Assembly (NCBI GenBank): GCA_964565715.1
Contig: CAZMGG010000001.1
Location: 72,266-136,265 of the forward strand
Direction: 5' to 3'
DNA from: CAZMGG01 sp964565715
GTDB taxonomy: Bacteria > Planctomycetota > UBA1135 > UBA2386
DNA length: 64,000 bases
Shown: positions 17,379-30,094 of the stretch, piece after piece
How the letters are laid out: each line of letters opens with the position of its first letter
Numbering within the stretch: the first letter of the stretch is position 1
Position numbers and translations under genes: made by a program
Notes under the pieces: generated by a model
Told to the model about the DNA's origin: nothing
Database searches by the model: none
The model's input: the letters and a program-made list of their open reading frames with translations, nothing else

Positions 17379-19363
17379 ATGGTCCTCGCCCGCCGCGTCT
17401 CCCCGTTCGTCCCCGCCGTCCTGCTGGCGCTCCTGCCCGCGCAGGAGCCGCCGGCGGACCCCCTGGCGCTGATCGCCACCGCCGAGCGCCGGCTGCAGCG
17501 GCAGGCGCCCGACGAGGACGCCACGCTGCTGCTGTGGCAGGCGGCGGCGGCGCTGCACGAGCTCACCCCCGGCGCTGCACGCGATGCGGCGGCGGCGACG
17601 GTGGCGGCGCTGCTGCCCAAGGCCGATCCGCTCGCCACGGAGCGCGAGCGGGCGCAGGCGGACGCGGCGCGCAGGATCCTCGCCATCGCCCAGGCCTACC
17701 GTTCGCGGCGCTGGTTCGACGCGGCCGACGATTGCCTCGCGCTGGCCGTGCGCCTCGACGAGGCCGGCGCGCAGAAGGAGGTGCAGGCCCTCGGCGCCGC
17801 ACGCGGCAGGGACGCGCCGGCGGCCGGGCGCGGCCGGGCCGATGAGCGGCCGTTGATCGCGCGGCTGCAGGCCGACAACTCCGGCGGCGCGTGGACCGTG
17901 GAACAGGGCGAACTGGTGGCGCCGTCGCCGTCGCCGAAGGGCAGCAACCTCTGGTTCCTGACCACCACGACCCACGCGGACGCCGAGATCTCCGTCGAGA
18001 TCAGGATCACCGACGTCCAGGGCATCGCGTCGCTGGTGTTCGGCAGCCACAACGCCCGCGACCAGTTCCGCGCCACCCTGGAGCGTCGCGCCGCCGACGA
18101 CTGGGCGCTGCGCTGCGAGTGCGACGGTCATGCCCAGGAGATCCAGGTCGTCGACGGCCGGCCGGAGCCGACGCCGGACGGCTGGCATCGGCTGGTGGTG
18201 CGCGTGCGCGACAAGCTGGTGCAGATGCAGATCGATGGCGGACCGATGAGCCTCGGCTCGGCGTTGCCCCGCAGCGCCCACGGCAAGATCGGCTTCATCG
18301 TCTACGGCATGGACGAGGCGCAGCCGATCCGCTTCCGCAACCTGACCATCGGGCCGCTGCCGGAGCTGACGCCGGACGCGGCCGCGGTCGCCGCCGAGGC
18401 CGAGGCGAAGCGGCGCGAGCGGGTGCTGGCGGCGGTGACGGCCGGCGAGAAGCTGCTGGCCGACAAGCAGCCGGAGGCGGCGATGCGGGCCCTGCGGCTG
18501 GCGCGGACCGACGCGGCCGGGCTGCCGACGGGCACCCTGCGCGACAACCTGCTGGCGTCGATCGAGAAGGTGCTGGCTCGGTCCGATTCCCTGCACGGCC
18601 GTCGCGAGCGCGCGGCGCGCGAGGCCGCCGACCGCCTGGGCACGCTGGCCGCGGCCTATCGCGACGCCGGCCGGCTCCGTTGTGCGCTGGCGGTGCTGGA
18701 CGAAGTCCGGGACCTGGACGCGGCCGCGGGCGCCGGATTGCGCGCCGACGTGGAAGCGGCGTTGACGGCCCAAGCCGTCGCCGAGGCCGCCGCCCGCGCC
18801 CAGGAACTGGCGGCGCCGGACGTGGACGATGCCGCATTGCAGGCGGCATTCGCCGGCGCCCGCCCGCTGTTCCACAAGGGACACCCATGGACCGTCGATG
18901 CGGCCGGCGCCCGCGTGACCGATCTCCGTGACCAGACCCTGACGGGGCTGCTGGGCCAGGGCCTGCCCGCCACCGGCGGCCGCTTCGTGGTGCACGTGCA
19001 TCTGCCGCAGATCGGCGGCCTGGGCGGTTTCGCGTTCGACGCCCGTGGCGACAACGACTACGGCGTGGTGCTGCTGCGGCGGTCGGCGCAGCGGCTGACC
19101 CTCAGCGTGCAGCGCTTCCACCTGGGCCGCTGGCAGCTGCTGGCGCGGCAGCACGTGCCGGTGCCGGCGTGGCGGACTTCGGGCTGGTTCGAGCTGCGCC
19201 TCGATGCCGCCGAAGGGCGCGTGCTGGCGACCTGCGGCGACGTCGAGCTGACGGTGCCGCGCGACAAGCTCGGCGCCGCGGGTCCGGTGGGACTCTGCGC
19301 CGGCGTGAGCGGCCCGGGTCCCGCCGACGTCGTGTTCCGCGGCTTCCGCCAGCTGGGGGAGAG

Positions 19364-19367
<4 letters not shown>
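17379..19367 (+). CDS. Secreted protein with two jelly-roll (LamG/DUF1080-like) domains
   Basis: A 662-residue exported protein (signal VSPFVPAVLLALLPAQ). After a helical N-terminal region (~25-145), residues ~160-330 form a concanavalin-like sandwich (DNSGGAWTVEQGELVAP, DGWHRLVVRVRDKLVQMQIDG, IRFRNLTIGPLPEL) like the DUF1080/3-keto-disaccharide hydrolase group. A helical linker (~335-480) follows, and residues ~490-660 hold a second, similar module (GRFVVHVHLPQIGGLGG, VVFRGFRQL). Such domains bind or cleave glycans; catalytic residues could not be assigned. The stop overlaps the S9 peptidase start (ATGA). TAGGCT lies ten bases before the ATG. Confidence 0.72.
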
Positions 19368-21841
<2,474 letters not shown>

Positions 21842-21921
21842 GTGGGTGGGCCCGTTGGGGGGCAGCCCAGGCTCTTGATTGCTGGTCGAGGCGGATGCCA
21901 CTGGCTAGACTGCCGGTCATC

Positions 21922-22092
21922 ATGGACCGCGACGTCAAGAAGAGCCGATCCCTGGCGGACGCCGAGAAGTGGGACCGGGAACAGCAGTGGTCGATGACGC
22001 CCGATGAGCGCTTCGAGGTCGCACGGATCCTCCGAGAGCGGGTCTACGGCAAGGATGCACCCGACGTGCGGCAGGCGGAACGCGAGAAGTGA
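21922..22092 (+). CDS. Small charged protein (56 aa)
   Basis: MDRDVKKS, then ADAEKWDREQQWSMTPDERFEVAR and a tail VYGKDAPDVRQ. The pattern, with an acidic helix, M-T-P-x-E/D-R and a terminal VYG..PDVR, resembles small planctomycete proteins that accompany toxin or nucleotidyltransferase genes, but no partner is adjacent. TAGACT stands ten bases before the ATG. Too short for a firm family call; the start context and amino-acid composition support real coding. Confidence 0.55.
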   Translation: MDRDVKKSRSLADAEKWDREQQWSMTPDERFEVARILRERVYGKDAPDVRQAEREK

Positions 22093-22110
22093 ACGCGAAC
22101 CTATGTCCCG

Positions 22111-22734
22111 ATGAACGCTCCCGGCCCGCGTCCGTGGCTCCTGCCCGCGCTGGGCATCGCCTGCATCGGCCTCATGGTCTGGTCGTTCGCCGGCGCCACG
22201 GACAAGCCGGTCTGGGCCTTCGAGGTGCTGCCGCTGGCCGCGGTGCTCGGGGTCTTCGCCGTGCGCAGCCGCCGCTTCCGGTTCAGCGACCTGTCGTATC
22301 TCCTGCTGGCGTGGTTCTTCCTGATCCAGTGCCTCGGCGGTCGCTACACCTTCGCCGAGGTGCCGTTCCCGCGCGCGGTGATGGACGCGCTAGGGCTCGA
22401 ACGCAACCCGGTGGATCGCATCGGTCACTTCTTCCAGGGCTTCGTGCCGGCGGTGCTGCTGCGCGAATGGCTGATCCGGCGGCGGGCGATGGCGCCGGGC
22501 GGGACGGTGTTCGGGCTGGTGACCGGCTGCTGCCTCGCGTTCAGCGCCGCCTATGAACTGCTGGAGATGGCGGTGGTGCGGATCTGGTTCCCGGCGGCGG
22601 GCCCGGAGTGGCTCGGCATGCAGGGCGATCCGTGGGACGCGCAGATGGACATGACGATGGCGCTGTCGGGCGCGGTGCTGGCGCAGGTGCTGCTGGGGCG
22701 TCTGCACGACCGCAGCATGGCCCGGCTCGGCTGA
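22111..22734 (+). CDS. DUF2238 (YjdF-like) integral membrane protein
   Basis: A 207-residue protein with about six hydrophobic helices (LPALGIACIGLMVWSFAG, DLSYLLLAWFFLIQC, GGTVFGLVTGCCLAFS). The motifs HFFQGFVPAVLLRE, SAAYELLEM, then WDAQMDMTMALSGA carry the conserved charged residues of the DUF2238/YjdF family in the cytoplasmic membrane. Function of the family is unknown. It lies 18 nt after the small charged protein and is convergent with the SBBP gene. Confidence 0.85.
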   Translation: MNAPGPRPWLLPALGIACIGLMVWSFAGATDKPVWAFEVLPLAAVLGVFAVRSRRFRFSDLSYLLLAWFFLIQCLGGRYTFAEVPFPRAVMDALGLERNPVDRIGHFFQGFVPAVLLREWLIRRRAMAPGGTVFGLVTGCCLAFSAAYELLEMAVVRIWFPAAGPEWLGMQGDPWDAQMDMTMALSGAVLAQVLLGRLHDRSMARLG

Positions 22735-22743
22735 GGGGCTGGG

Positions 22744-25125
22744 TCAGCGCACGGTCAGCTCGACGGCGTTGGTCAGCGACACGCCGCCGGACCCGGCGGG
22801 GTCGAGGAAGCCGGCCTGCCAGTCGACGATGAGGCCGCGCAGGGCCGTGTTGTTGGGGATCGGAACGCCCTGGTAGAACCAGCCGCCACCGGCGGCGGCC
22901 TGGCCCGGCACGGTGTTGCCCGCCAGCACCACGGTCTGCACCGACAGCGGGTTGGTCAGCAGCAGGCCGTTGAAGAACGGCGTGCTGGTGCGGCCGAAGC
23001 CCGCCACCAGGAAGCCCAGGGTCTGCGCCCGGCCGTCGTGCACCTGCAGCAGGGCGGTGGTGCCGATCTGGTCCGGCCCGCCGCCGGCCAGCACCGGCAC
23101 GAAACCGCCGAAGCCCGGCGTGCCGGTGCCGTACGAGGGCATCGAGCGCGGATCGATGCGGAACAGGAAGGCGTCCTGGGACACCACCGTCGGCGCCATC
23201 AGGGCATTGGCGGTGATCGGCAGGTAGTGGGTGGAGACCTGGCCGGCGACGGCGATCTCCCCGCCCGGCGCCACGTGCAGCGCGGTCAGCTGCTCGACGC
23301 CGTTGCCACCGAGCGCCGTGCACCAGTCCAGGGCGCCGGTGGGCAGGATCCGGTAGAGCACGACGTCGCGGCCGGACGCCGGATGGGTGCGCTTCATGGC
23401 GTTCTGCAGCGGCAGGTCGCTGGCGCTGCTCTGGCCGCCGACCACCGTGGCCAGGCCGGCGTCGACGCCCAGCCGGGAGAAGCTCTCGCCGGCGTCGGCG
23501 CCGCCGAGGTAGGTGGCGAACTGCAGGGTCTGGGTCAGGCCGTCCAGCCGGGCGACGAAGCCGTCCTGCACCGCGCCGCGGGTCGCCTGGATGGGATTCT
23601 GCAGCGGCAGGTCGGTGGAGGTGGTGTCGCCGGCGATGGTCAGGACGACCGTGCCGGGTCCGATGCCGGCGTGGATCGCCCGCGGGATGTCGTTGCCGCT
23701 GCCGCCGTAGTGGCTGGCGAACACCAGCGAACTGGTCTGGCCGGTGAAGACGAAGACGAAGCCATCGAGTCCGCCGGCGGGCAGCGGCTGGAAGGATGCA
23801 CCGGTGGTCGGCAGCCCGGAGCCGGTGCCGCTGACTGTGCCCGCGATGCAGATGTGGCCCTGGGCGCTGACATCCACGGCGTACGGCGTGCCGCTGAAGC
23901 CACAGGCGCTGGAGGCCCAGAGCTGATTGCCCCCGCGGATCCCAGCCACCACCATGCCGCCGGCCTGCGAGTAGGCATTGGTCATGTACGGGAACGTGCC
24001 CTCGTTGCCGACGCCGAGCACGCTGCCCTGCTGCACGTCGAGGACCTTCAGGGCGCGCATGCCGGTCTGCAGGCCCGGACCGCCGTAGTAGGTGCACCAG
24101 GCGAGCTGACCGCCGGGCTGCAGGGCGGCGAAGAACCAGTCGCCGCCGCCCATCAGGGTCGGCTGCACCACGCCCGCCGTGGTGGGGAGGTCCGGCGAGG
24201 TGGTGTTGCCGCCGAACACGACCTGATCGTTGGGGTCGGCGCCCAGCCCCACCGGCACGACGTTGCCCGAGGTGCCGCCGAAGAACGTGGCGAACACGAG
24301 GTTGCCGTTCGGGCCGATGCGGGCCACCCAGGCGATGTTGGCGCGGTAGGACCAGGGCAGGCCGTTCTGCACGGGGAAGTCGCTCGCCTGGGTGGTGCCG
24401 GTCACGATCAGGTGGCCGGTGCGGTCGAGGCCGACGCCGGTCACCGTTTCCTGGCCCAGGCTGCCGCCCAGCGCCGTGGCGAAGGTCACCACCGGGTCGA
24501 TGACCAGCCCCAGCGAGGGATCGAAGGCGTCCAGCTCGAACGCCAGGTCCATCCCGTGCAGCGCGTAGCGGCAGCGCACCGGCCGGCGGGCGCCGGCGTG
24601 TTCCTGCCACACGGACGGCGGCTGCAGGCGCAGCGTGCCTTCGCCGAGCGGCACCTGCACCGAGCCGTCGGCGAGCAGCCGCGGCGGCGCGGCGGCGTCG
24701 ACCCGCAGGCGCAGGTCGGCGGCATTCCGGCCGGGCGCCAGCACCAGGTCGAACTCGAGATCGGCGCCGGCGGCGCGATGGACGAGCGTCACGCCCGGCA
24801 GCACCTCGCCGCGCAGGCTCGCGTGGTGCGGCACGAACGTCCGCCAGCGGCCCGGATCATCGCCGAGGTGGTAGTGGCTCACGCCGCCGAGCCGGCCGAC
24901 CGGCGTCAGGGTCGCGTTCGCCGAGGTGCCGCGCAGCGCGAGCGTGCACTCGCCGGCCGGGGTCCGCGCCCGCATCTGTCCCCCCTGCAGGCGCCAGGTC
25001 ACGGCGCCGGCCCGGCAGTGGAAGGCATCGGGTTCGGGCATGGGCTCGAACCAGAGGCCGCGTCCCTGGCAGGGGAGGGCGGCGATCGACAGGGCGAGGA
25101 CGCACGCGGCGGGCAACAGGCGCAT
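22744..25125 (-). CDS. Secreted SBBP-repeat beta-propeller protein
   Basis: A 793-residue exported protein (MRLLPAACVLALSIAALPCQG). Residues ~30-210 form a beta-rich N-terminal domain (VLPGVTLVHRAAGADLEFDLVLAPG) that usually precedes SBBP propellers. From ~215 onward, blades of about 60 residues repeat patterns like VTFATALGGS..GVGLDRTGHLIVTGTT and ASDFPVQN, the seven-bladed beta-propeller (SBBP) signature. From about residue 665 (YGTGTPGFGG) it ends in the C-terminal domain shared with other secreted proteins here. No catalytic site is visible. Confidence 0.85.
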   Translation of the reverse strand: MRLLPAACVLALSIAALPCQGRGLWFEPMPEPDAFHCRAGAVTWRLQGGQMRARTPAGECTLALRGTSANATLTPVGRLGGVSHYHLGDDPGRWRTFVPHHASLRGEVLPGVTLVHRAAGADLEFDLVLAPGRNAADLRLRVDAAAPPRLLADGSVQVPLGEGTLRLQPPSVWQEHAGARRPVRCRYALHGMDLAFELDAFDPSLGLVIDPVVTFATALGGSLGQETVTGVGLDRTGHLIVTGTTQASDFPVQNGLPWSYRANIAWVARIGPNGNLVFATFFGGTSGNVVPVGLGADPNDQVVFGGNTTSPDLPTTAGVVQPTLMGGGDWFFAALQPGGQLAWCTYYGGPGLQTGMRALKVLDVQQGSVLGVGNEGTFPYMTNAYSQAGGMVVAGIRGGNQLWASSACGFSGTPYAVDVSAQGHICIAGTVSGTGSGLPTTGASFQPLPAGGLDGFVFVFTGQTSSLVFASHYGGSGNDIPRAIHAGIGPGTVVLTIAGDTTSTDLPLQNPIQATRGAVQDGFVARLDGLTQTLQFATYLGGADAGESFSRLGVDAGLATVVGGQSSASDLPLQNAMKRTHPASGRDVVLYRILPTGALDWCTALGGNGVEQLTALHVAPGGEIAVAGQVSTHYLPITANALMAPTVVSQDAFLFRIDPRSMPSYGTGTPGFGGFVPVLAGGGPDQIGTTALLQVHDGRAQTLGFLVAGFGRTSTPFFNGLLLTNPLSVQTVVLAGNTVPGQAAAGGGWFYQGVPIPNNTALRGLIVDWQAGFLDPAGSGGVSLTNAVELTVR

Positions 25126-25163
25126 GGCACGACTCCGGCGAGGGTTTGGCGCGAGGATAGGCC

Positions 25164-25769
25164 TCAGGCCTCCGGTCGGGCAGCCCCCCGCATGCGGCGG
25201 TGGTGCCGCAGGCCGTCACGGACGTAGAGCCCGGCGCTGCCGGCCACCACGATTGCGGCAAGGGCCAGCGCCGGCCCGGCCAGCCGTTCGCCGAGCCCGG
25301 CGCAGAACGCCAGCAGCAGGCCGAACAGCAGCAGGCTCGCCGCCTTGCCGTGCGCCCGGTGCTCGACCGGCACCGAGCCGTGGCGCAGGCGGATCGCGCA
25401 GGAGCCGAGCAGCAGCACGAGGTCGCGCCCGATCAGCAGGCCGAGGAACCAGGGCGGGATCGGGGCGAAGGCCGGGCCGGTGCGCAGCGCGAGGTAGGTG
25501 AACAGCACCACCTGCGCCAGCTTGTCCGCCACCGCGTCGAGCGTGGCGCCGGTGCGGCTCTGCAGGTGGAAGCGGCGGGCCAGGAAGCCATCGACGACGT
25601 CCGACAGGCCGATCGCCACCAGGACCAGCAACGCCCAGGTCCGCGGCGTGCCGGGGTCGGCGGTGGCCTCGGCGGCGCGGTTGGCCGCCTCGGCGGCGAC
25701 GACCCAGGCCGGCAGCAGGGCGATCCGCAGGACGGAGATCGCGTTGGGCAGCCAGCTCGGCACGGTCAT
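25164..25769 (-). CDS. CDP-alcohol phosphatidyltransferase family protein
   Basis: A 201-residue membrane enzyme with the complete catalytic signature DG-x2-AR-x8-G-x3-D-x3-D (within GFLARRFHLQSRTGATLD, about residues 60-82), which binds CDP-diacylglycerol and the metal ions. About five to six transmembrane helices surround it. Members make phosphatidylglycerol phosphate, phosphatidylinositol phosphate or cardiolipin; the substrate cannot be decided. It is divergent from the UbiB-like kinase gene, which may be meaningful because both can act in membrane lipid biology. Confidence 0.82.
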   Translation of the reverse strand: MTVPSWLPNAISVLRIALLPAWVVAAEAANRAAEATADPGTPRTWALLVLVAIGLSDVVDGFLARRFHLQSRTGATLDAVADKLAQVVLFTYLALRTGPAFAPIPPWFLGLLIGRDLVLLLGSCAIRLRHGSVPVEHRAHGKAASLLLFGLLLAFCAGLGERLAGPALALAAIVVAGSAGLYVRDGLRHHRRMRGAARPEA

Positions 25770-25852
25770 GCTCCAGGTTTGCACCGCCGCGGGCCCGCCG
25801 GCAACCCCCGCGATCCGTCCTGATGCGCATGGGACGGCGCGGCGCCTGGGTC

Positions 25853-25858
25853 TATGTT
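25853..25858 (+). promoter_or_regulatory. Leaderless-type -10 element (TATGTT-N7-GTG)
   Basis: TATGTT followed by seven bases and the GTG at 25866 fits the spacing seen at other genes here. The ATG inside it (25854) is then probably part of the promoter and not the start codon. Confidence 0.4.
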
Positions 25859-25865
25859 CGGGGGC

Positions 25866-27524
25866 GTGGTGTTCGACGCGCTCGGCCGGTTGCGACGCAA
25901 CGCCCACCGCGTGGCGGAGGTGGTGGGCGTGGTGGCGAAGTACGGCCTCGCCGACGGCCTGCGCTGGCTCGACCTCGACCTGGTGCAGGACCGGCTGCGC
26001 AGCGCCGACGGACAGCGCCTGCGTGAGCAGACCGTCGAGGCGCGGATCCGGATGGCGCTGGCCGAACTGGGCACCACCTTCATCAAGCTCGGCCAGGTGC
26101 TGAGCACCCGGCCCGACCTGGTCGGCACGGCGCTGGCGGCGGAGCTGGCCCTGCTGCAGGCCAGCACCACGCCGGACCCGGCGGCGGTGGCGCGGCAGAC
26201 GCTGATCGAGGAACTGGGCGCCGCGCCGGAGGACCTGTTCGCGACGTTCGACAGCGAGGCGCTGGCCTCGGCGTCGATCGCGCAGGTGCACGGCGCGACG
26301 CTGCCGTCGGGCGAGGCGGTGGTCGTCAAGATCATGCGGCAGGGCGTCCGGCAGCAGGTGGAGACCGATCTGGAGATCCTGCAGGCGCTGGCGGCGCTGG
26401 CGGAGCAGCACGCCGCGTTCCTGCGGCCCTACCAGCCGGCGATGCTGGTGCGGCAGTTCCAGCGCACGCTGCGCCGCGAGCTGGACTTCGCGCACGAGCG
26501 CGCCAACCTGCAGCAGTTCGCGCGCCGTTTCGCCGGCGATCCCGGCGTGCACTTCCCGGCGGTGCACGAACGCTGGTGCACCGGCCGGGTGCTGACCATG
26601 GAACGCCTGGACGGCGTCTTCGCCGCCGATCGGGACGGGCTGCGGGCCTCGGGCGCCGATCTCGCCGCGTTCGCGCGCCGCGGCGGGATGGTGTGGCTGG
26701 AGATGATCTTCCGCGACGCGTTCTACCACGCCGATCCGCACCCGGGGAACCTGATGCTGCTGCGCGGCGGCGTGCTCGGCGTGCTGGACTGCGGCATGGT
26801 CGGCCGCCTCGACCAGGACCTGCGCCAGGAGGTCGAGGACATGCTGCTGGCGGCGGTGCAGAAGGACTCCCGCCATCTGGCGGAAGTGGTGCTGCGGGTC
26901 GGCCGCGCGCCGGTCGACACCGACCGGCAGGCCCTGCAGATCGAGCTGGACGAGTTCCTCGACGACTTCGTGCACCACGACCTCGCCGATGTCGCCGTCG
27001 GCGCGGCGCTGGGCCGCCTGCTCGATCTCGTCCAGCGCTATCACGTCGTGCTGCCGGCACCCCTGTCGCTGCTGCTGCGCACGCTGATCGTGCTGGAAGG
27101 GACCTCGCGGGCGCTCGACCGCCGCTTCAGCCTCGCCGAACTGGCGGCGCCGTTCTATCGCCAGGCCGTGCGGCGGCGCTGGTCGCCGCGTCGCGTCGTG
27201 CGGCGTCTGCGACGCTCGGGCCGGGACTGGCAGCGGCTGCTGGAGGCGCTGCCCGGCGACCTGCACGGCCTGCTGGACCGCCTGCGCAGCGGCTCGCTGC
27301 GGGTGCGGCTCGATCACCAGAACCTGGATGCCGCCTTCAACCGGCTGATCCTGGGCGTGCTGGTGGCGGCGTTGTGGCTGGGCTCGTCGGCGCTCTGGAC
27401 CAGCCCGGCGCCGCCGCGGATCTGGGGCGTCTCGCTGCTGGGGCTGTTCGGCTACCTGCTGGCCGCCTGGCTCGGCTTCCGCCTGTGGCGGGCGGCGCGG
27501 CGCAGCGGCCGGCGGGACCGCTGA
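25866..27524 (+). CDS. UbiB/ABC1/AarF-family atypical kinase
   Basis: 552 residues from the GTG at 25866 (556 from the ATG at 25854). Family motifs appear in order: KxGQ in TFIKLGQVLSTRPDL, the alanine-rich loop ASASIAQVHGA, the nucleotide lysine in VVVKIMRQG, RELDFAHERANL, the catalytic ADPHPGNLML and the metal aspartate in VLDCGMVGRL. Two hydrophobic helices close the protein (~495-540). Members support ubiquinone or other isoprenoid-lipid metabolism through ATPase activity. The GTG start is favoured because TATGTT lies seven bases upstream. Confidence 0.9.
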   Translation: MVFDALGRLRRNAHRVAEVVGVVAKYGLADGLRWLDLDLVQDRLRSADGQRLREQTVEARIRMALAELGTTFIKLGQVLSTRPDLVGTALAAELALLQASTTPDPAAVARQTLIEELGAAPEDLFATFDSEALASASIAQVHGATLPSGEAVVVKIMRQGVRQQVETDLEILQALAALAEQHAAFLRPYQPAMLVRQFQRTLRRELDFAHERANLQQFARRFAGDPGVHFPAVHERWCTGRVLTMERLDGVFAADRDGLRASGADLAAFARRGGMVWLEMIFRDAFYHADPHPGNLMLLRGGVLGVLDCGMVGRLDQDLRQEVEDMLLAAVQKDSRHLAEVVLRVGRAPVDTDRQALQIELDEFLDDFVHHDLADVAVGAALGRLLDLVQRYHVVLPAPLSLLLRTLIVLEGTSRALDRRFSLAELAAPFYRQAVRRRWSPRRVVRRLRRSGRDWQRLLEALPGDLHGLLDRLRSGSLRVRLDHQNLDAAFNRLILGVLVAALWLGSSALWTSPAPPRIWGVSLLGLFGYLLAAWLGFRLWRAARRSGRRDR

Positions 27525-27565
27525 GGGCCGGCCGGGCGGCGCTTCGGCCACGGCGCGCCGCCGCG

Positions 27566-27571
27566 TAACGT
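27566..27571 (+). promoter_or_regulatory. Leaderless-type -10 element (TAACGT-N6-ATG)
   Basis: TAACGT is separated from the ATG at 27578 by six bases; no ribosome-binding site fits in between. Confidence 0.45.
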
Positions 27572-27577
27572 GCGCGC

Positions 27578-28611
<1,034 letters not shown>

Positions 28612-28615
<4 letters not shown>

Positions 28616-29931
28616 AGGTCGCCTTCGGCGAGCTGCTGCGCACCTTCACGCGCGTCGGCCTGCTGAGCTTCGGCGGGCCGGCGGGCCAGATCGCGGTCAT
28701 GCACCGCATCCTGGTCGAGGAGAAGCGCTGGGTGTCCGAGGCCCGATTCCTGCACGCGCTCAACTACTGCATGCTGCTGCCCGGCCCCGAGGCGCAGCAG
28801 CTCGCCACGTACCTCGGCTGGCTGCTGCACGGCTGGCGCGGCGGGCTGTGCGCCGGCCTGCTGTTCGTGCTGCCGGGCTTCCTGTCGATCCTGCTGCTGT
28901 CGGTGGCCTATGCCCTGTGGCAGCAGGCGCCGGCGGTGGCGGCGCTGCTGTTCGGGCTGAAGGCGGCGACGCTGGCGGTGGTGCTGGCGGCCGTGGTGCG
29001 GATCGGCCGGAAGGCGCTGCAGAACGGGGTGATGGTCGGCATCGCCGCCGTGGCGTTCCTCGCGATCTTCCTGCTGCGGGTGCCGTTCCCGGCGATCGTG
29101 GTCGGCGCCGGCCTGCTCGGGCTGCTGGGCGGCAGGCTGTGGCCGGGGCGCTTCCAGGTGCTGCACGGCCACGACGTGGCGGACGCAGGCGTGGGGCGCG
29201 CGCCGGTGGCGGCGACGTGGGGCCGGGCGTTGCGCACCGCGTTGCTGTGGCTCGGCATCTGGCTCCTGCCGGTCGCCGGGCTCGCCGCCTGGCTCGGATC
29301 CGATCACGTGCTGGTCACCGAGGCGGTGTTCTTCAGCAAGACGGCGGTGGTGACCTTCGGCGGCGCCTACGCGGTGCTGGCGTATCTGGCGCAGCAGGCC
29401 GTCGAGGTGCACGGCTGGCTCCGGCCCGGCGAGATGCTCGACGGGCTGGGCATGGCGGAGACCACGCCGGGGCCGCTGATCCAGGTGGTGCAGTTCGTCG
29501 GCTTCCTCGGCGCCTTCCGCGATCCGGCGCCGTTCTCGCCGCTCGGCGCCGGCCTGCTGGCCTCGGTGGTGGTGACCTGGGTGACGTTCGCACCTTGCTT
29601 CCTGTGGATCCTGGTGGGCGCGCCCTGGGTCGAACGGCTGCGCGGCCATGCCGTGCTGAACGCCGGGCTGTCGGCGATCACCGCCGCGGTGGTGGGCGTG
29701 ATCCTCAACCTGGCGCTGTGGTTCGGACTGCACGTGCTGTTCGCGCGCGTACACGAGTGGGAGGGCGCGGGGGTGCGGGTGCTGTGGCCGGAGTGGGGCA
29801 GCATCGACCTCGCCGCCACCGCCGTGGCGGCGTTGGCGGGCTGGCTGCTGCTGGGGCGGCGCTGGGGGCTCAGCCGGGCGCTGCTGACGGCGGCCGGGGT
29901 GGGGGCCCTGTGGCACCCGCTGCTTCCGTGA
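28612..29931 (+). CDS. chrA: Chromate transporter (ChrA family)
   Basis: A 439-residue protein with two homologous halves, each opening with the CHR signature: LLSFGGPAGQIAVMHRILVEEKRW near the N-terminus and VVTFGGAYAVLAYL with GLGMAETTPGPLIQ in the second half. NYCMLLPGPEAQQLATYLGW and about ten hydrophobic helices support a long-chain CHR transporter in the cytoplasmic membrane, expelling chromate or a related anion. The GTG at 28612 overlaps the preceding dehydrogenase. An oxyanion other than chromate is possible, since the family is wider than its name. Confidence 0.88.
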
Positions 29932-29958
29932 CAACCTGGACAATCAGGCTCATCGAGC

Positions 29959-30074
29959 ACGATCTTCCAGGATTCCGACGGACATCCTCTCCGGGCACAG
30001 TCCGTAAATGCCCACAGGTAAATGTGTTAGAGCGATCTCGACCGAGTCCTTGAAGATCGGGTCGTGACGTCACG
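29959..30074. repeat. Imperfect inverted repeat in a convergent intergenic region
   Basis: CGATCTTCCAGGA (29960-29972) pairs with TCCTTGAAGATCG (30047-30059), 12 of 13 positions, across a 74-base less G+C-rich spacer that repeats GTAAATG twice. A perfect 12-base palindrome CGTGAC/GTCACG follows at 30063-30074. The region lies between the ends of convergent genes. It could be a bidirectional terminator or a small mobile-element remnant; no open frame was recognised in it. Confidence 0.3.
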
Positions 30075-30094
30075 GATTTCCAGGAAGCCCAGAC

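Noticed and set aside
30063..30074. CGTGAC/GTCACG palindrome as an independent operator
   Set aside because: It lies between 3' ends of convergent genes with no promoter to control; a 12-base palindrome can arise by chance.
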